DNA of 64,000 nt from Ruegeria lacuscaerulensis (lineage in GTDB: Bacteria; Pseudomonadota; Alphaproteobacteria; Rhodobacterales; Rhodobacteraceae): the NCBI RefSeq assembly GCF_013033355.1, contig NZ_WQDY01000002.1, positions 434,001 to 498,000 on the forward strand, read 5' to 3'. A model generated the notes under the pieces. It saw only the letters and a program-made list of their open reading frames with translations, was not told the origin of the DNA and made no database searches. Shown here one piece after another: positions 1 through 8,061 of this stretch (the stretch's first letter is position 1; each line of letters opens with the position of its first letter). Made by a program: the position numbers and the translations under genes.

Positions 1-2
1 CT

Positions 3-551
3 GGTTTCCTCGAAGCGGTGAAGTCTTCGGGCGCATTAATGTCGAGCAAGCTGGCTTTGGAGCTCATCATTCTGACAGCAACGCGATCCGGCGAAGCGCG
101 GTTCGCTCGCTGGGATGAGATCAACATTGAAAATGCTGTCTGGACGATCCCTGCTGATCGAATGAAGGCCAAGAAAGAACATCGAGTTCCTTTGTCGCCG
201 CGTGCTTTAGTTATTTTGGAACAGGCAAAGCAGCTTGATGACGGGTCCGGTCTGGTCTTCCCGGCGACAATGGTGGGGCGGCCGTTATCAGACAACACGC
301 TTTCCAAGCTGACACGAGAACTGGGCTATGATGCGCATGTTCACGGGTTCCGCACATCATTCAAGACATGGGCGCAAGAACGCACGAATTTCCCACGCGA
401 GGTTTCCGAAGCAGCACTCGCGCATACCATCAGGGATAAGGCTGAAGCAGCCTATGCCCGCTCGGACTTATTCGACAAGCGGCAAAAGATGATGGAAACC
501 TGGGCAGCATTCTTGTCTGAGAGAGAAGCAAAAGTGGCGAGGATTGGATAG
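3..551 (+). CDS. Tyrosine-type site-specific integrase, C-terminal part (cut by window edge)
   Basis: This is the catalytic domain of a phage or island integrase, which cuts and rejoins DNA at att sites. The frame is open to the left edge, so the N-terminal arm-binding and core-binding domains lie outside the window. Visible catalytic elements are the first Arg in TRSGEAR, HGFR at about 342-353 (H-x-x-R), a later His in LAHT and the Tyr in AAYARSD near the end. The C-terminus looks complete. It is followed with a one-base overlap by a small gene of unknown function and then by alpA and primase genes, the usual order of P4-like satellites and integrative islands. Domain identity is firm; which attachment site it uses cannot be seen. 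Confidence 0.9.
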   Translation, partial: GFLEAVKSSGALMSSKLALELIILTATRSGEARFARWDEINIENAVWTIPADRMKAKKEHRVPLSPRALVILEQAKQLDDGSGLVFPATMVGRPLSDNTLSKLTRELGYDAHVHGFRTSFKTWAQERTNFPREVSEAALAHTIRDKAEAAYARSDLFDKRQKMMETWAAFLSEREAKVARIG

Positions 552-1291
552 TGTTTGCACCTACAGGTTATAGCTCATTGTTCGATTTCTCTAACAGGCT
601 TTATGCGAAACACATGTCGGAATTCCGTAAGACGGAGCAACGGCAGAAAAAAATCAAATTGCGTGATCTGGGCTTATCCGTCGAAATCTCCGCGCCTCCA
701 AAGACACGAAACGACGCGTTGATGGAGTTTTCTGAGGCTGCTTGGGCGTTTATCGAGTACGAAGTTGATGTAGCTGTTCTTTCTCCGAGCGGCGCGGTAC
801 TACCTGCCGAGCTTTGGTTGATGTCAGTTTTTGATCCAACCAGCCCAACGGGCGCTTATGTTGATCTTCTAATTGGCACTGTCGGCTCTGGCGGTTACCC
901 AAGTGAGTTTCACGGGAGGCCAGACGAGGAGTTTCCCATTAGTGATGAAGAGAGAAAACGCGAGAGACTGAACAAAATGACCAATTTGTTTGGCCCATTT
1001 CTCTTTTGTCCCATCTTAGTTCCCGAAAAGGCGGCAGACGATTTCATCGGAGACCCTTTTTTTGAAAACCCGAATTCAAACCAGGATCCAAAAGATTTGG
1101 ATTTACATGTAGACGAGCCAGAGTTCTCAACTGTCTGGGAGTTCGTTCAAGAAGCCTTTCCGGACGGGAAAGGTTTGGCAACCTGGAGCTACGTAGAGGA
1201 AAAGGTTGGCTACTCTCGCCGGCATATTGTTCGGGCTGTCAAGGCAAACACAGACTACGAAACTTGGGCACGAGGTGGGCACATCCGTTAA
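551..1291 (+). CDS. Hypothetical protein of the integrase-linked island
   Basis: I do not recognise this protein of up to 246 residues. The listed start is a GTG whose G is the last base of the integrase stop codon; an ATG at 617 (MSEFRK) is an alternative start. It is acidic in the middle and has no signal peptide or membrane segment. The last 35 residues (SYVEEKVGYSRRHIVRAVKA) look like a small helix-turn-helix or winged-helix module, which would suit a regulator or DNA-binding accessory protein, but this is inference. The position directly behind the integrase and in the same direction suggests co-transcription and a role in the mobile element. Confidence 0.6.
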   Translation: MFAPTGYSSLFDFSNRLYAKHMSEFRKTEQRQKKIKLRDLGLSVEISAPPKTRNDALMEFSEAAWAFIEYEVDVAVLSPSGAVLPAELWLMSVFDPTSPTGAYVDLLIGTVGSGGYPSEFHGRPDEEFPISDEERKRERLNKMTNLFGPFLFCPILVPEKAADDFIGDPFFENPNSNQDPKDLDLHVDEPEFSTVWEFVQEAFPDGKGLATWSYVEEKVGYSRRHIVRAVKANTDYETWARGGHIR

Positions 1292-1319
1292 ATTGTTGAA
1301 CGCCCACCCTGTGCCCATT

Positions 1320-1340
1320 TGCCCATCTGGTTGATGGGCA
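1320..1340. terminator. Small hairpin between the integrase unit and alpA
   Basis: TGCCCATC and GATGGGCA form an 8-bp stem with a 5-base loop in the gap before alpA. There is no T-run behind it, so it may be a Rho-independent-like terminator, an operator for the AlpA-type regulator, or chance. No clear promoter boxes were identified in this gap. Confidence 0.3.
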
Positions 1341-1392
1341 GAGAAAGCGACACCTTTCCAGCATGTTCCGCAACAACACAAGGACATGCGAC

Positions 1393-1617
1393 ATGGCATT
1401 GAGCAGCACACAGACACACGAGCGCTTCCAGCGCCGTCCGATGGTGGAGGAAATGACGGGTCTTTCCCGGTCATCGATTTACGCCAAGATGGATCCGCGA
1501 AACCCGCATCATGACCCGGATTTTCCAAAACCGGTTCGGCTCGGCAAAAGAGCGGTAGCGTGGCGCGAAAGCGAAATCCTCGCCTGGATGAACGACCGCG
1601 AAAGCACTGCCGCATGA
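1393..1617 (+). CDS. AlpA-family phage/satellite transcriptional regulator
   Basis: A 74-residue protein of the AlpA/MerR-like excisionase fold that controls integrase or excision genes in P4-like satellites and prophages. The diagnostic pattern is visible: RPMVEEMTGLSRSSIYAKM (helix-turn-helix), then FPKPVRLGKRAVAWRESEI and AWM near the end. An earlier in-frame ATG at 1363 exists, but MALSSTQ at 1393 gives the usual family length. It overlaps the next gene by ATGA (1614-1617), so the two are translationally coupled. The family call is secure; the regulated promoter is not known. Confidence 0.85.
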   Translation: MALSSTQTHERFQRRPMVEEMTGLSRSSIYAKMDPRNPHHDPDFPKPVRLGKRAVAWRESEILAWMNDRESTAA

Positions 1618-1988
1618 GACATCCATCCGAAAACCCGCTCATCGAAATCTCTCCTTTTGTCAGCGACGGAGGTCAGTTGATCGGTCGCGATCCACGAGAC
1701 ATACCGGCCGAAGACTACATGGACAGACCTTTCCTCATCGGGCTTGAAGCAATCCGGGCAAAGTGTCTCGATTGCGCCTTCGATCCCAAAGAGGTGCGCA
1801 AATGCGTCCAGACGGATTGCCCGCTCTGGCCGCTGCGCATGGGGCGCGTACCAAAAGGCTACAGAAACGCCGCCGTGAGGGCCAAAACGTTGGGCAATCC
1901 ATCCGCGGCTACCACCCTAGCCGAGCAGTTCGAAGCTGAACAAAATCCGGACGATGAGGCGGAAAATGATGCGGAGCGGGCGATATGA
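1614..1988 (+). CDS. Small Cys-rich phage-type protein, possible zinc binder
   Basis: A 124-residue protein starting inside the alpA stop codon (ATGA) and ending in an ATGA overlap with the primase gene, so it sits in a tightly coupled operon. The central part has KCLDC followed by KCVQTDCPLWPLRMGR, giving four cysteines in CxxC and CxxxxC spacing that could hold one zinc ion. The C-terminal 30 residues are acidic and low-complexity. I do not know a named function. Small Cys-motif proteins preceding P4-type primases are common in Rhodobacterales prophages and satellites, so a replication accessory role is reasonable but inferred. Confidence 0.65.
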   Translation: MRHPSENPLIEISPFVSDGGQLIGRDPRDIPAEDYMDRPFLIGLEAIRAKCLDCAFDPKEVRKCVQTDCPLWPLRMGRVPKGYRNAAVRAKTLGNPSAATTLAEQFEAEQNPDDEAENDAERAI

Positions 1989-4345
1989 CGGTCGTTATGC
2001 CTCTGTCTCCAAAGCCCGAACCAGCTGGCAATCATTTGCTCGCGAGAAAGCTCGCCGGAGCCGGTCTGCCCGTGTTTCCTTGCCTGGAAGAAGATCGCGG
2101 CACAAAGAAAGCCAAAGCACCTTACACGTTACGCGGCTTCAAGGATGCCACCACCGACGTAGCCACCATTGATCAATGGTGGCAACTTTATCCGGGCGCA
2201 GTCGTCGGTTTGCCGACTGGGGATATCTCCGGGCTGTCTGTCGTAGATGGCGATATCGACAAGGAAACTGGAGAAGCCGTTGGCGAAGACCAGATCGAGC
2301 AACTGTCGCTGTCGCATCCGGATGCTGTGAAAGTGCGCACGCAATCCGGAGGCGTTCAGTACTTCTTCAAACATGTAGAGGGCGTGCCGACTTCCAGCAA
2401 GAAGGCCGCCAACCACGTCGATACGCGCGGCGACGGCGGATACGTCATCGCGCCCGGATCCGTCATGGCCAGCAGAGCGGTGTATACCTACGAGGGCCGA
2501 AACCTATCGGCCTCCCTTGAGGCCAAAGACTTGCCCGATTTTCCGATCGACGCTTATCGTGACGCTGTCTTAGCAAAAGCGGCGACAACAAAGGGTCAAG
2601 ATTCATCGACGCCGAAATTCGAAGTCATTGATTTCAGCCGAGCCCAAGCGACGGATGCCGAAACGTTGGAAGTGGCGCGGGCATTGCTTGCTGCCGCCCC
2701 GAACACTCTGATCCGAGAAGACTGGGTAAAGCTGGCCGTTTCGTTGCGAGTCGGTTTCGGCGACACGCTGCGCGATGACTTCATCGGCTTTTCTATGAAA
2801 TATGCCGGTGGCGATTGCTCCGCAAGGGACGCCACTAGAGTTTGGAACTCGTCCAACAACCCACACAGCGTAACCTCCATCGCACCCGCACTGGCCTTGT
2901 TGAAACAGGCTGTCGGTGAGGCGGAAAACAAGGCAACCTGGCGCAGGGTTCTTGGCAATCGGCCTTTGGAAACATCTGGTTTTCAGGCACACCCTGATGC
3001 GCCTGAAACAGTCAACCTGAGCCACGATACCCTAGCGATCGCGCTCGGCGAGAGCGGATGGAATGAGGATGCGCGTTACGTTGCAGCCTGGAACAAATGG
3101 CTTTTCTGGACTGGCACGCACTGGGCGATTGACGATCGGCTGCAGCATATGACATTGACGCGGAAATTCTTGCGACAGCGTGCGGAAGTGCTAATCGAGC
3201 AAGCCGAGAGTGACGGTCAGCGCAAGAGGGCAGAAAAACAGGCCGACATCATTCGTGGAAAAACCACCGTTGCCGCCGTCGCAGATTTTGCCCGCTCAAA
3301 CCCCGCAAGCGCAGCCAGCCCCCACGATTTCGACGGCACCCGAATGCTACTCGGCACCCCCGGCGGAACCGTCGACTTACGCACTGGCAAAATACACGCG
3401 GCACGCCGGGACAACATGATCACCAAGCAAACCGCCGTGGCACCAGCTCCTGATGGTACAGAACCGTCGCTTTGGTTGCAGTTTCTGCGTGACGTTTTTG
3501 ACGGCGACACGGATGTAATTTCTTTCATACAGCGTGCGGCCGGTTATGCGCTGACGGGCATGACCAGCGAGCATAAGATGCTGTTTCTCTACGGCACCGG
3601 GAGGAACGGCAAATCTGTGTTTCTTAATACGCTCTTCGATCTCTTCGGCGACTATGCGCGTCGCGCCCCGGCGTCGATTTTCCTTAACTCTAGGTTTGAG
3701 CAGCACTCCACTGGTATCGCGGGACTACAAGGCGCGCGTCTCGTCGTCGGATCTGAGCTGCCAAAGGGCAAAAGCTGGGATGAAGCAACGATAAAGGATC
3801 TGACCGGTGGCGATAAACTGACTGCACGCCTGATGAAGCAGGATTATCTCGACTTCGATCCGCGGCTGACGCTCTTCATCGCCGGAAACAACTTGCCGTC
3901 TTTTGCTGGCATCGACGAAGCAATTCGAGCACGTGTCGTGCTGGTGCCGTTTACTGTGACGATCCCGCCCGAAAAACGCGACAAGACGCTGCCGGATAGA
4001 CTGCGCGCGGAAGCCCCAGCCATTCTGCGGTGGGCGATCGACGGAGCTCTGCAATGGCAGCATCGCGGGCTCGATGTGCCAGACAGCATCACCGCGGCAT
4101 CCAACGCATATTTCCATGACGAGGACATTCTAGGCCAGTTCCTAGAAGACGAGACCGACGCCGACACCGGTAGCTTCGTCACGAACAGCGCGTTGCATCA
4201 ACGCTTCGTGCAATGGTGTGAGCAGCAAGGCCTGCAGCCCTGGACACAGCGCACGCTGCAAAAAGAGATGAAGAGCAGTCAATTTGTGAGCACGCGGCGC
4301 AACACGGGTCGCGGGTTTCTGCACCTCAAATTGAAATTCGGGTGA
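1985..4345 (+). CDS. P4-type primase-helicase (Prim-Pol + D5_N + SF3-like helicase)
   Basis: A 786-residue replication protein that primes and unwinds DNA at the element's own origin. The N-terminal 200 residues are a primase-polymerase domain: LPTGDISGLSVVDGDID at about 76-92 has the metal-binding Asp pair, followed by TQSGG at about 119-123 and His130. The C-terminal half is the phage/plasmid primase P4 helicase: Walker A GTGRNGKS at 537-544 and LTGGDKLTARLMKQDY further on. Length and domain order match phage P4 alpha-like proteins. The start overlaps the preceding stop (ATGA). Its presence implies the island could replicate autonomously when excised. There is no sign of frameshift. Confidence 0.92.
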   Translation: MTVVMPLSPKPEPAGNHLLARKLAGAGLPVFPCLEEDRGTKKAKAPYTLRGFKDATTDVATIDQWWQLYPGAVVGLPTGDISGLSVVDGDIDKETGEAVGEDQIEQLSLSHPDAVKVRTQSGGVQYFFKHVEGVPTSSKKAANHVDTRGDGGYVIAPGSVMASRAVYTYEGRNLSASLEAKDLPDFPIDAYRDAVLAKAATTKGQDSSTPKFEVIDFSRAQATDAETLEVARALLAAAPNTLIREDWVKLAVSLRVGFGDTLRDDFIGFSMKYAGGDCSARDATRVWNSSNNPHSVTSIAPALALLKQAVGEAENKATWRRVLGNRPLETSGFQAHPDAPETVNLSHDTLAIALGESGWNEDARYVAAWNKWLFWTGTHWAIDDRLQHMTLTRKFLRQRAEVLIEQAESDGQRKRAEKQADIIRGKTTVAAVADFARSNPASAASPHDFDGTRMLLGTPGGTVDLRTGKIHAARRDNMITKQTAVAPAPDGTEPSLWLQFLRDVFDGDTDVISFIQRAAGYALTGMTSEHKMLFLYGTGRNGKSVFLNTLFDLFGDYARRAPASIFLNSRFEQHSTGIAGLQGARLVVGSELPKGKSWDEATIKDLTGGDKLTARLMKQDYLDFDPRLTLFIAGNNLPSFAGIDEAIRARVVLVPFTVTIPPEKRDKTLPDRLRAEAPAILRWAIDGALQWQHRGLDVPDSITAASNAYFHDEDILGQFLEDETDADTGSFVTNSALHQRFVQWCEQQGLQPWTQRTLQKEMKSSQFVSTRRNTGRGFLHLKLKFG

Positions 4346-4347
4346 CG

Positions 4348-4452
4348 AAAGTGATGGAAGTGACGCTATTACCTTTTTGCGACGTACGCGCGAGATCTCA
4401 CATGAATCTCAGATACGTCCTACATAGGTAGAACCGTCACTTCCGTCACTTT
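4348..4452. repeat. Inverted iteron array downstream of the primase, candidate replication origin
   Basis: AAAGTGATGGAAGTGACG at 4348-4365 is matched by CGTCACTTCCGTCACTTT at 4435-4452 as an inverted repeat with one mismatch, 69 bases apart. Each arm is itself built from the repeat GTGAYGRAA (left arm GTGACGAAA-GTGATGGAA-GTGACG, beginning within the primase stop region). P4-type primases are known to bind short iterons at their origin, so placement directly after the primase gene fits an ori. Alternative: a regulatory or terminator-like structure for the operon. Confidence 0.5.
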
Positions 4453-4475
4453 TGCCAATTACTGGAGAACAGACG

Positions 4476-5012
4476 ATGAGTGAGATCGAGAAAGACCGAC
4501 CGCCAAAACACGACCTGTTCAGTTTCAGCCATGACGAAGACGGCGTTTTGCACGTTGCACAGCATGGCGAGGACGCAATGAAAAAGATCCTCGGCAGCGA
4601 GAGCCCTGCCGTTAACGAAGGCCTCTTCCTTCAGGGATACATGACCCTCAAGCCTACTGAAGTCGAAGACGGCACCACAGACATGCGGGGATCTATGCCC
4701 GCGATCGTCCGAGAAATCGCGCCGCGCGACGGTGTCGAACGAATGCTGGCGGTGCAAATGGCAACCACGCACGTCGCTTTGATCCGACAAGGTGGCCGCA
4801 TGGCGAATGCCGAGCAACTCCCTCATTTCGAGGCGCACGAACGGGCATACAACAAGCTTGCTCGAACCTACACGTCTCAGGTTGAGGCGCTCCGCAAATA
4901 CCGAAATGGTGGAAAGCAGACGGTTACCGTACAGCACGTCAACGTAGAAGATGGCGGGCAGGCCATTGTCGGTAACGTTGAGACCCGGGGGCGGGGCGCA
5001 CATGAAAAGTGA
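4476..5012 (+). CDS. Hypothetical phage-type protein
   Basis: A 178-residue protein that I do not recognise. The start at 4476 (MSEIEKD) is preceded by GGAG about eight bases upstream and is preferred to an ATG at 4452, which lies inside the right arm of the iteron repeat. The N-terminal half is acidic. The middle (ERMLAVQMATTHVALIRQG) looks helical and resembles small proteins encoded near packaging or replication genes in alphaproteobacterial prophages. The 3' end overlaps the next gene. No catalytic motif or membrane segment is visible. Confidence 0.6.
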   Translation: MSEIEKDRPPKHDLFSFSHDEDGVLHVAQHGEDAMKKILGSESPAVNEGLFLQGYMTLKPTEVEDGTTDMRGSMPAIVREIAPRDGVERMLAVQMATTHVALIRQGGRMANAEQLPHFEAHERAYNKLARTYTSQVEALRKYRNGGKQTVTVQHVNVEDGGQAIVGNVETRGRGAHEK

Positions 5013-5271
5013 CGGCAACCCCGTGAGCAAGGCACATGCAGCGCCAAGATGCACGGCAAAGTCAAAACGAACTGGAGAGCGATGCAAGGGCCCCGCAGTA
5101 AAGGGGTGGACGGTATGCCGGTTCCATGGTGCCCGCGGCGGCCACGGCCCCGGCAAGGCCAACCCGGCTTACAAACACGGGATGCGGACGCGAGAGTGGG
5201 AAGAGATGCGCAAGGCGATCAACGATTTGGTGCGGATGAAAAAAGATATCGAAGAACTGATATCTGAGTGA
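5002..5271 (+). CDS. Small Cys/His protein with CRFHG-...-HGMRT motif, mobile-element associated
   Basis: An 89-residue basic protein starting at ATG 5002, overlapping the previous gene by 11 bases. It has a treble-clef-like pattern: CTAKSKRTGERCKGPA, then CRFHGARGG, then NPAYKHGMRT, ending in a helix (RKAINDLVRMKKDIEELI). Proteins with this C-C-CxxHG-HG pattern are frequent in prophages, satellites and next to transposons; the biochemical role is not established. The motif suggests zinc binding and nucleic-acid contact. It is the last recognisable gene of the island before a non-coding stretch, so the right boundary of the element probably lies between here and cspA. Confidence 0.7.
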   Translation: MKSDGNPVSKAHAAPRCTAKSKRTGERCKGPAVKGWTVCRFHGARGGHGPGKANPAYKHGMRTREWEEMRKAINDLVRMKKDIEELISE

Positions 5272-5765
5272 TCGCAGTCATTTAATGTCGGCTTCTTGTT
5301 CCAAACCCGTCATCTGACGAAATGAATCAGATGTCGCCTTCGAGCCCACTTGGACCGATGCTGCGCGATGCCCCAATTGCAGCAATGCGCAGAAAGCGGA
5401 CTTTGCAAAGTCTCGCCAAGGCACCAAAACGGACGCTTATCGCTGTCTCGTATGCAGCAGGATAATTTCCCAAAAATGATCGTTAGTCTTCTGTGCCGCT
5501 GACCCAAGCCACCTTCAAGTTTGGATCGAAGAGCAACGGTTTCACCTCTACTTGCCTAGTTCTAAGCCAGACAGGCTCAAATTCTCTGTTGTCCGCCAAA
5601 GCATCAAGGCTTGTATCGTGCGTAGTCGAAGTCCATATACACGAGGCTTACGTTTTTCTTTTTCGACCTGCTGTCTCCCCAATTCGGCGTTCAGTCTTTC
5701 GATTCAGACCGACCACGCCGAGTCGCCGCAATGATGCGGGCGGCACGTATTAGGAGACTTCCACC
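5272..5765. other. Gap between the island and cspA
   Basis: About 490 bases without a convincing intact gene. It holds a zinc-ribbon-like remnant (5318-5479) and the palindrome GGACTTTGCAAAGTC at 5398-5412, which also occurs in the gap near 11.84 kb. The Shine-Dalgarno of cspA (AGGAG) is at its right end. The right end of the mobile island should be within it, but I found no direct repeat of an att core because the left end is outside the window. Confidence 0.5.
5318..5479 (+). pseudogene. Possible zinc-ribbon fragment (transposase-like remnant)
   Basis: An open stretch of about 53 codons with no ATG, GTG or TTG start encodes RCPNCSNAQKADF followed about 20 residues later by YRCLVCSR. The CPxC...YRCxxC pattern is that of zinc ribbons in insertion-sequence transposases. 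It may be the N-terminal remnant of an IS gene left at the island boundary. Against it, a repeated intergenic palindrome (5398-5412) falls inside the frame, so the reading could be accidental. Confidence 0.25.
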
Positions 5766-5972
5766 ATGGCAAATGGCACAGTAAAATGGTTCAACTCAAC
5801 CAAAGGTTTTGGCTTTATCGAGCCTGAAGATGGCAAGCGCGACGTGTTCGTGCATATCTCAGCAGTTGAACGTTCCGGCCTTAGCGAATTGAAAGACGGT
5901 CAGAAAGTTACTTTCGACGTCGAAGCTGGCCGTGACGGACGCGAAAGCGCCGCCAATCTGGCACTCGCCTGA
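5766..5972 (+). CDS. cspA: Cold-shock domain protein (CspA family)
   Basis: A 68-residue single cold-shock domain that binds single-stranded RNA and DNA and melts RNA structure. The RNP1-type motif KGFGFI and RNP2-type VFVHIS are both present, and the start GTVKWFN is typical. AGGAG lies at the expected distance before ATG 5766. A GC-rich hairpin terminator follows eight bases after the stop, so the gene is a monocistron. Several paralogues are usual in alphaproteobacteria, so the symbol indicates the family only. It could be cold-induced or a growth-phase paralogue; the sequence does not decide. Confidence 0.96.
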   Translation: MANGTVKWFNSTKGFGFIEPEDGKRDVFVHISAVERSGLSELKDGQKVTFDVEAGRDGRESAANLALA

Positions 5973-5980
5973 CCTTTCAC

Positions 5981-6004
5981 GGGCACCCATAAGGGTGCCC
6001 GTTT
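5981..6004 (+). terminator. Rho-independent terminator of cspA
   Basis: GGGCACCC (5981-5988), loop ATAA and GGGTGCCC (5993-6000) form a perfect 8-bp GC-rich stem followed by GTTT. Position right after the cspA stop makes it the terminator of this gene. Confidence 0.85.
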
Positions 6005-6043
6005 GAACAATGGGCGACTATAAGCCGTCGGAGACCAAGTAAG

Positions 6044-7057
6044 TTGCAACCTAAAGACTGGACGCGGGTGCTCGCGCAGTACCGTGTGCCCGATGCGAAG
6101 CGCAGTGTTTTTGAACTTGCGATCACTGTTTTCCCCTTATTCGCGCTATGGGCCCTAGCGTGGTTTGCGTTGTCATTCAGCGTCTGGATCGCAATATTTC
6201 TGGCCATCCTGAATGCCGCATTTCTGGTCCGTATCTTCATCATCATGCATGATTGTGGTCATGGATCTTTCTTTAGAAGTCGCCGCGCATGCAATTGGAT
6301 CGGCCGGGTTCTGGGTGTTCTTACCGTTACTCCCTATGACGTTTGGCGGCAAAGCCATGCGATTCACCATGCCTCAACCGGTAACCTTGATCGGCGTGGT
6401 ATGGGTGACATCCCTACATTGACCATTGAGGAATACCTGAAACGGAATTGGTTCGGGCGTGCCGCGTATCGTCTGACCCGGAACCCCGTCTTCCTGTTCG
6501 GTGTTGCGCCGATCTATACGTTCTTTATTCAATACCGCTTACCTGTTGGCTTCATGCGGTCGGGCTGGCTGTATTGGGCAAGTGCGATGGGAACAAACGC
6601 CGCAATTGCAGGGTTATTGGCTCTGATTTTATGGGCCGGAGGCTTTGAGGTGTTGGCGTGTGTTTTCCTGCCAACCGTGATTGTCGCATCATCCATTGGT
6701 ATTTGGCTTTTCTACATTCAACACCAGTTCGAACACACGACTTGGGATCGGGAAGAGGGCTGGAACCTTCAGAACGCCGCGTTCTATGGCAGTTCTCACT
6801 ATGCCCTGCCAGGCATCCTGCGGTGGTTCTCTGGCAACATTGGTGTGCACCATGTTCACCATCTCGCCAGCCGCATACCGTTTTATCGGCTAAACGAGGT
6901 TTTGCGTGACCATTCTGAGTTGGAAGATTGCCAGCGTATTACTTTATTTGAGAGCCTTCATTGCGCACGGTTGCATCTTTGGGATGAAAAAAGTCAACGT
7001 CTGCTGACATTTTCCGAGGCTTTGTCGAACGCCAATTCCAATAGGTATTTAGTGTAG
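6044..7057 (+). CDS. Membrane fatty acid desaturase
   Basis: A 337-residue di-iron integral membrane desaturase that introduces double bonds into acyl chains in the inner membrane. All three His boxes are present: HDCGH near residue 70, HAIHH near 106 and HHVHH near 276, with four to six hydrophobic segments around them. The only usable start in frame is TTG 6044, with GGAG ten bases upstream. An ATG at 6010 starts a ten-codon frame (MGDYKPSETK) ending where the TTG frame begins; removing one T would fuse the two, so a recent frameshift or an assembly error at the N-terminus is possible. The neighbour cspA makes a link with cold adaptation attractive, but each has its own transcription unit. 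Confidence 0.92.
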   Translation: MQPKDWTRVLAQYRVPDAKRSVFELAITVFPLFALWALAWFALSFSVWIAIFLAILNAAFLVRIFIIMHDCGHGSFFRSRRACNWIGRVLGVLTVTPYDVWRQSHAIHHASTGNLDRRGMGDIPTLTIEEYLKRNWFGRAAYRLTRNPVFLFGVAPIYTFFIQYRLPVGFMRSGWLYWASAMGTNAAIAGLLALILWAGGFEVLACVFLPTVIVASSIGIWLFYIQHQFEHTTWDREEGWNLQNAAFYGSSHYALPGILRWFSGNIGVHHVHHLASRIPFYRLNEVLRDHSELEDCQRITLFESLHCARLHLWDEKSQRLLTFSEALSNANSNRYLV

Positions 7058-7297
7058 TCTGGCGCGGACCAGATAGGCTTCGACGGTATCACCTCCTAGG
7101 GCGCGAATGGCCTCTAATCGGTGAAGGCCTTCAATCAGCACGAACCTCTTGTTGTCCGAGCGTATCTGGATCGGGGTCTTCTGGCCGTTCTTCAGAATAT
7201 CTTCGGCCAGCGTCAGCACTTTTTGCTGATCAAGTGTTTTTGCACGTTTCACAGGTACATAGATCAATTCAAGCGGATATGGTCTTTTCTCCAACAT
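7049..7297 (-). CDS. Stand-alone ParB/Srx-type N-terminal domain protein
   Basis: An 82-residue protein consisting of little more than a ParB-like domain: VPVKRAKTL at the N-terminus, TPIQIR in the middle and the ParB box-like VLIEGLHRLEA. Full ParB proteins also carry a DNA-binding HTH, absent here, so this is not a chromosome-partitioning protein. Small single-domain members occur in mobile elements and as nucleotide-binding or nuclease-like proteins. It converges on the desaturase, overlapping its 3' end by nine bases. Upstream in the same direction are an HTH-like protein and a small membrane protein. Function unknown. Confidence 0.75.
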   Translation of the reverse strand: MLEKRPYPLELIYVPVKRAKTLDQQKVLTLAEDILKNGQKTPIQIRSDNKRFVLIEGLHRLEAIRALGGDTVEAYLVRARLH

Positions 7298-7371
7298 AAG
7301 CTACGTGAGTAACCTTTCGTGCACTTGTTCCGGTTCGGGTTTCGCTTCAAAAGCAGGCGCTGGAACGCACG

Positions 7372-8061
7372 TCATAGAACCGAACGAACAGCGTCGCGCA
7401 GTTCCTGATGCATGATCCAAGTTGCTGGCTCATCGTCACTTTCGATGTGAGAAAAGGCCAGGACCTGGGCGGCGCCATCATTCTGTGCCGATCCGGCTTC
7501 GGGAAGTTCGAGTTCCAGATATTCAGCAATTAATAGTCCGATTTTCTTGAAGACCTTGATGCAGGCCTCGCGCGATTTGTAACAGGCTGCCTGAGACAAG
7601 TGACCAATAGTCAGACCTTCCTTGCCTGCGATTGTAAGTGCTTTGAGCATTGTTACCTGCGCAGGGGTGAGCCTGATCTGGCGTAATGCCTCTGCATATT
7701 CTCTTTCACTGGGAACGAAGGTGCCGGAGTTTCCCTCCAAACGGCGTTGACCGCTTCGCTTCCTGTCTCGTTCTTCGAGAATTTCTTTTAAGGCTTCAAT
7801 GGCCAATGCTGGTGTTTCGCCAACTGCATCGGCAATCATTGCCTGCGTTTTAGCCGGTGGCTTAGGAAATGCCCGTGCAACACTATTGCCGCTCAGAACG
7901 CCAGCCTTAATCAAGTACTTTCCAAATTCTTCTTCAATCACTCCTGATACGTCAGCGTTCCGCGACTTACGAACACTGCGGTCCTGAAATGCTCTTTGTT
8001 CCAGACCATGAGCTGACATCTTTGAACCGGGAAGAGTTACTTGAGGGGCATTTTTACGCAT
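7372..8061 (-). CDS. Uncharacterised protein with possible winged-helix C-terminal domain
   Basis: A 229-residue soluble protein that I do not recognise. The start MRKNAPQV at 8061 shares a base with the stop of the preceding 45-codon gene (TGATG overlap), arguing for translational coupling. The N-terminal third is basic and mostly disordered in character. Residues around 40-110 (EEEFGKYLIKAGVLSG to ALKEILEERDRKRSG) look helical. The segment LTPAQVTMLKALTIAGKE with GLTIGHLSQAACYKSREACI resembles a LuxR/winged-helix reader, ending in KKIGLLIAEYLELE. A DNA-binding or regulatory role is inferred. It may form a unit with the small membrane protein and the secreted repeat protein upstream. Confidence 0.65.
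   Translation of the reverse strand: MRKNAPQVTLPGSKMSAHGLEQRAFQDRSVRKSRNADVSGVIEEEFGKYLIKAGVLSGNSVARAFPKPPAKTQAMIADAVGETPALAIEALKEILEERDRKRSGQRRLEGNSGTFVPSEREYAEALRQIRLTPAQVTMLKALTIAGKEGLTIGHLSQAACYKSREACIKVFKKIGLLIAEYLELELPEAGSAQNDGAAQVLAFSHIESDDEPATWIMHQELRDAVRSVL

Noticed and set aside
4446..5162. Long minus-strand frame of 238 codons opposite two island genes
   Set aside because: It overlaps two plus-strand genes that have Shine-Dalgarno sites and family motifs, and its own protein is Cys/Arg-rich with no recognisable pattern.
5493..5753. Plus-strand frame before cspA
   Set aside because: No Shine-Dalgarno, no recognisable domain, and composition unlike neighbouring genes; treated as non-coding.
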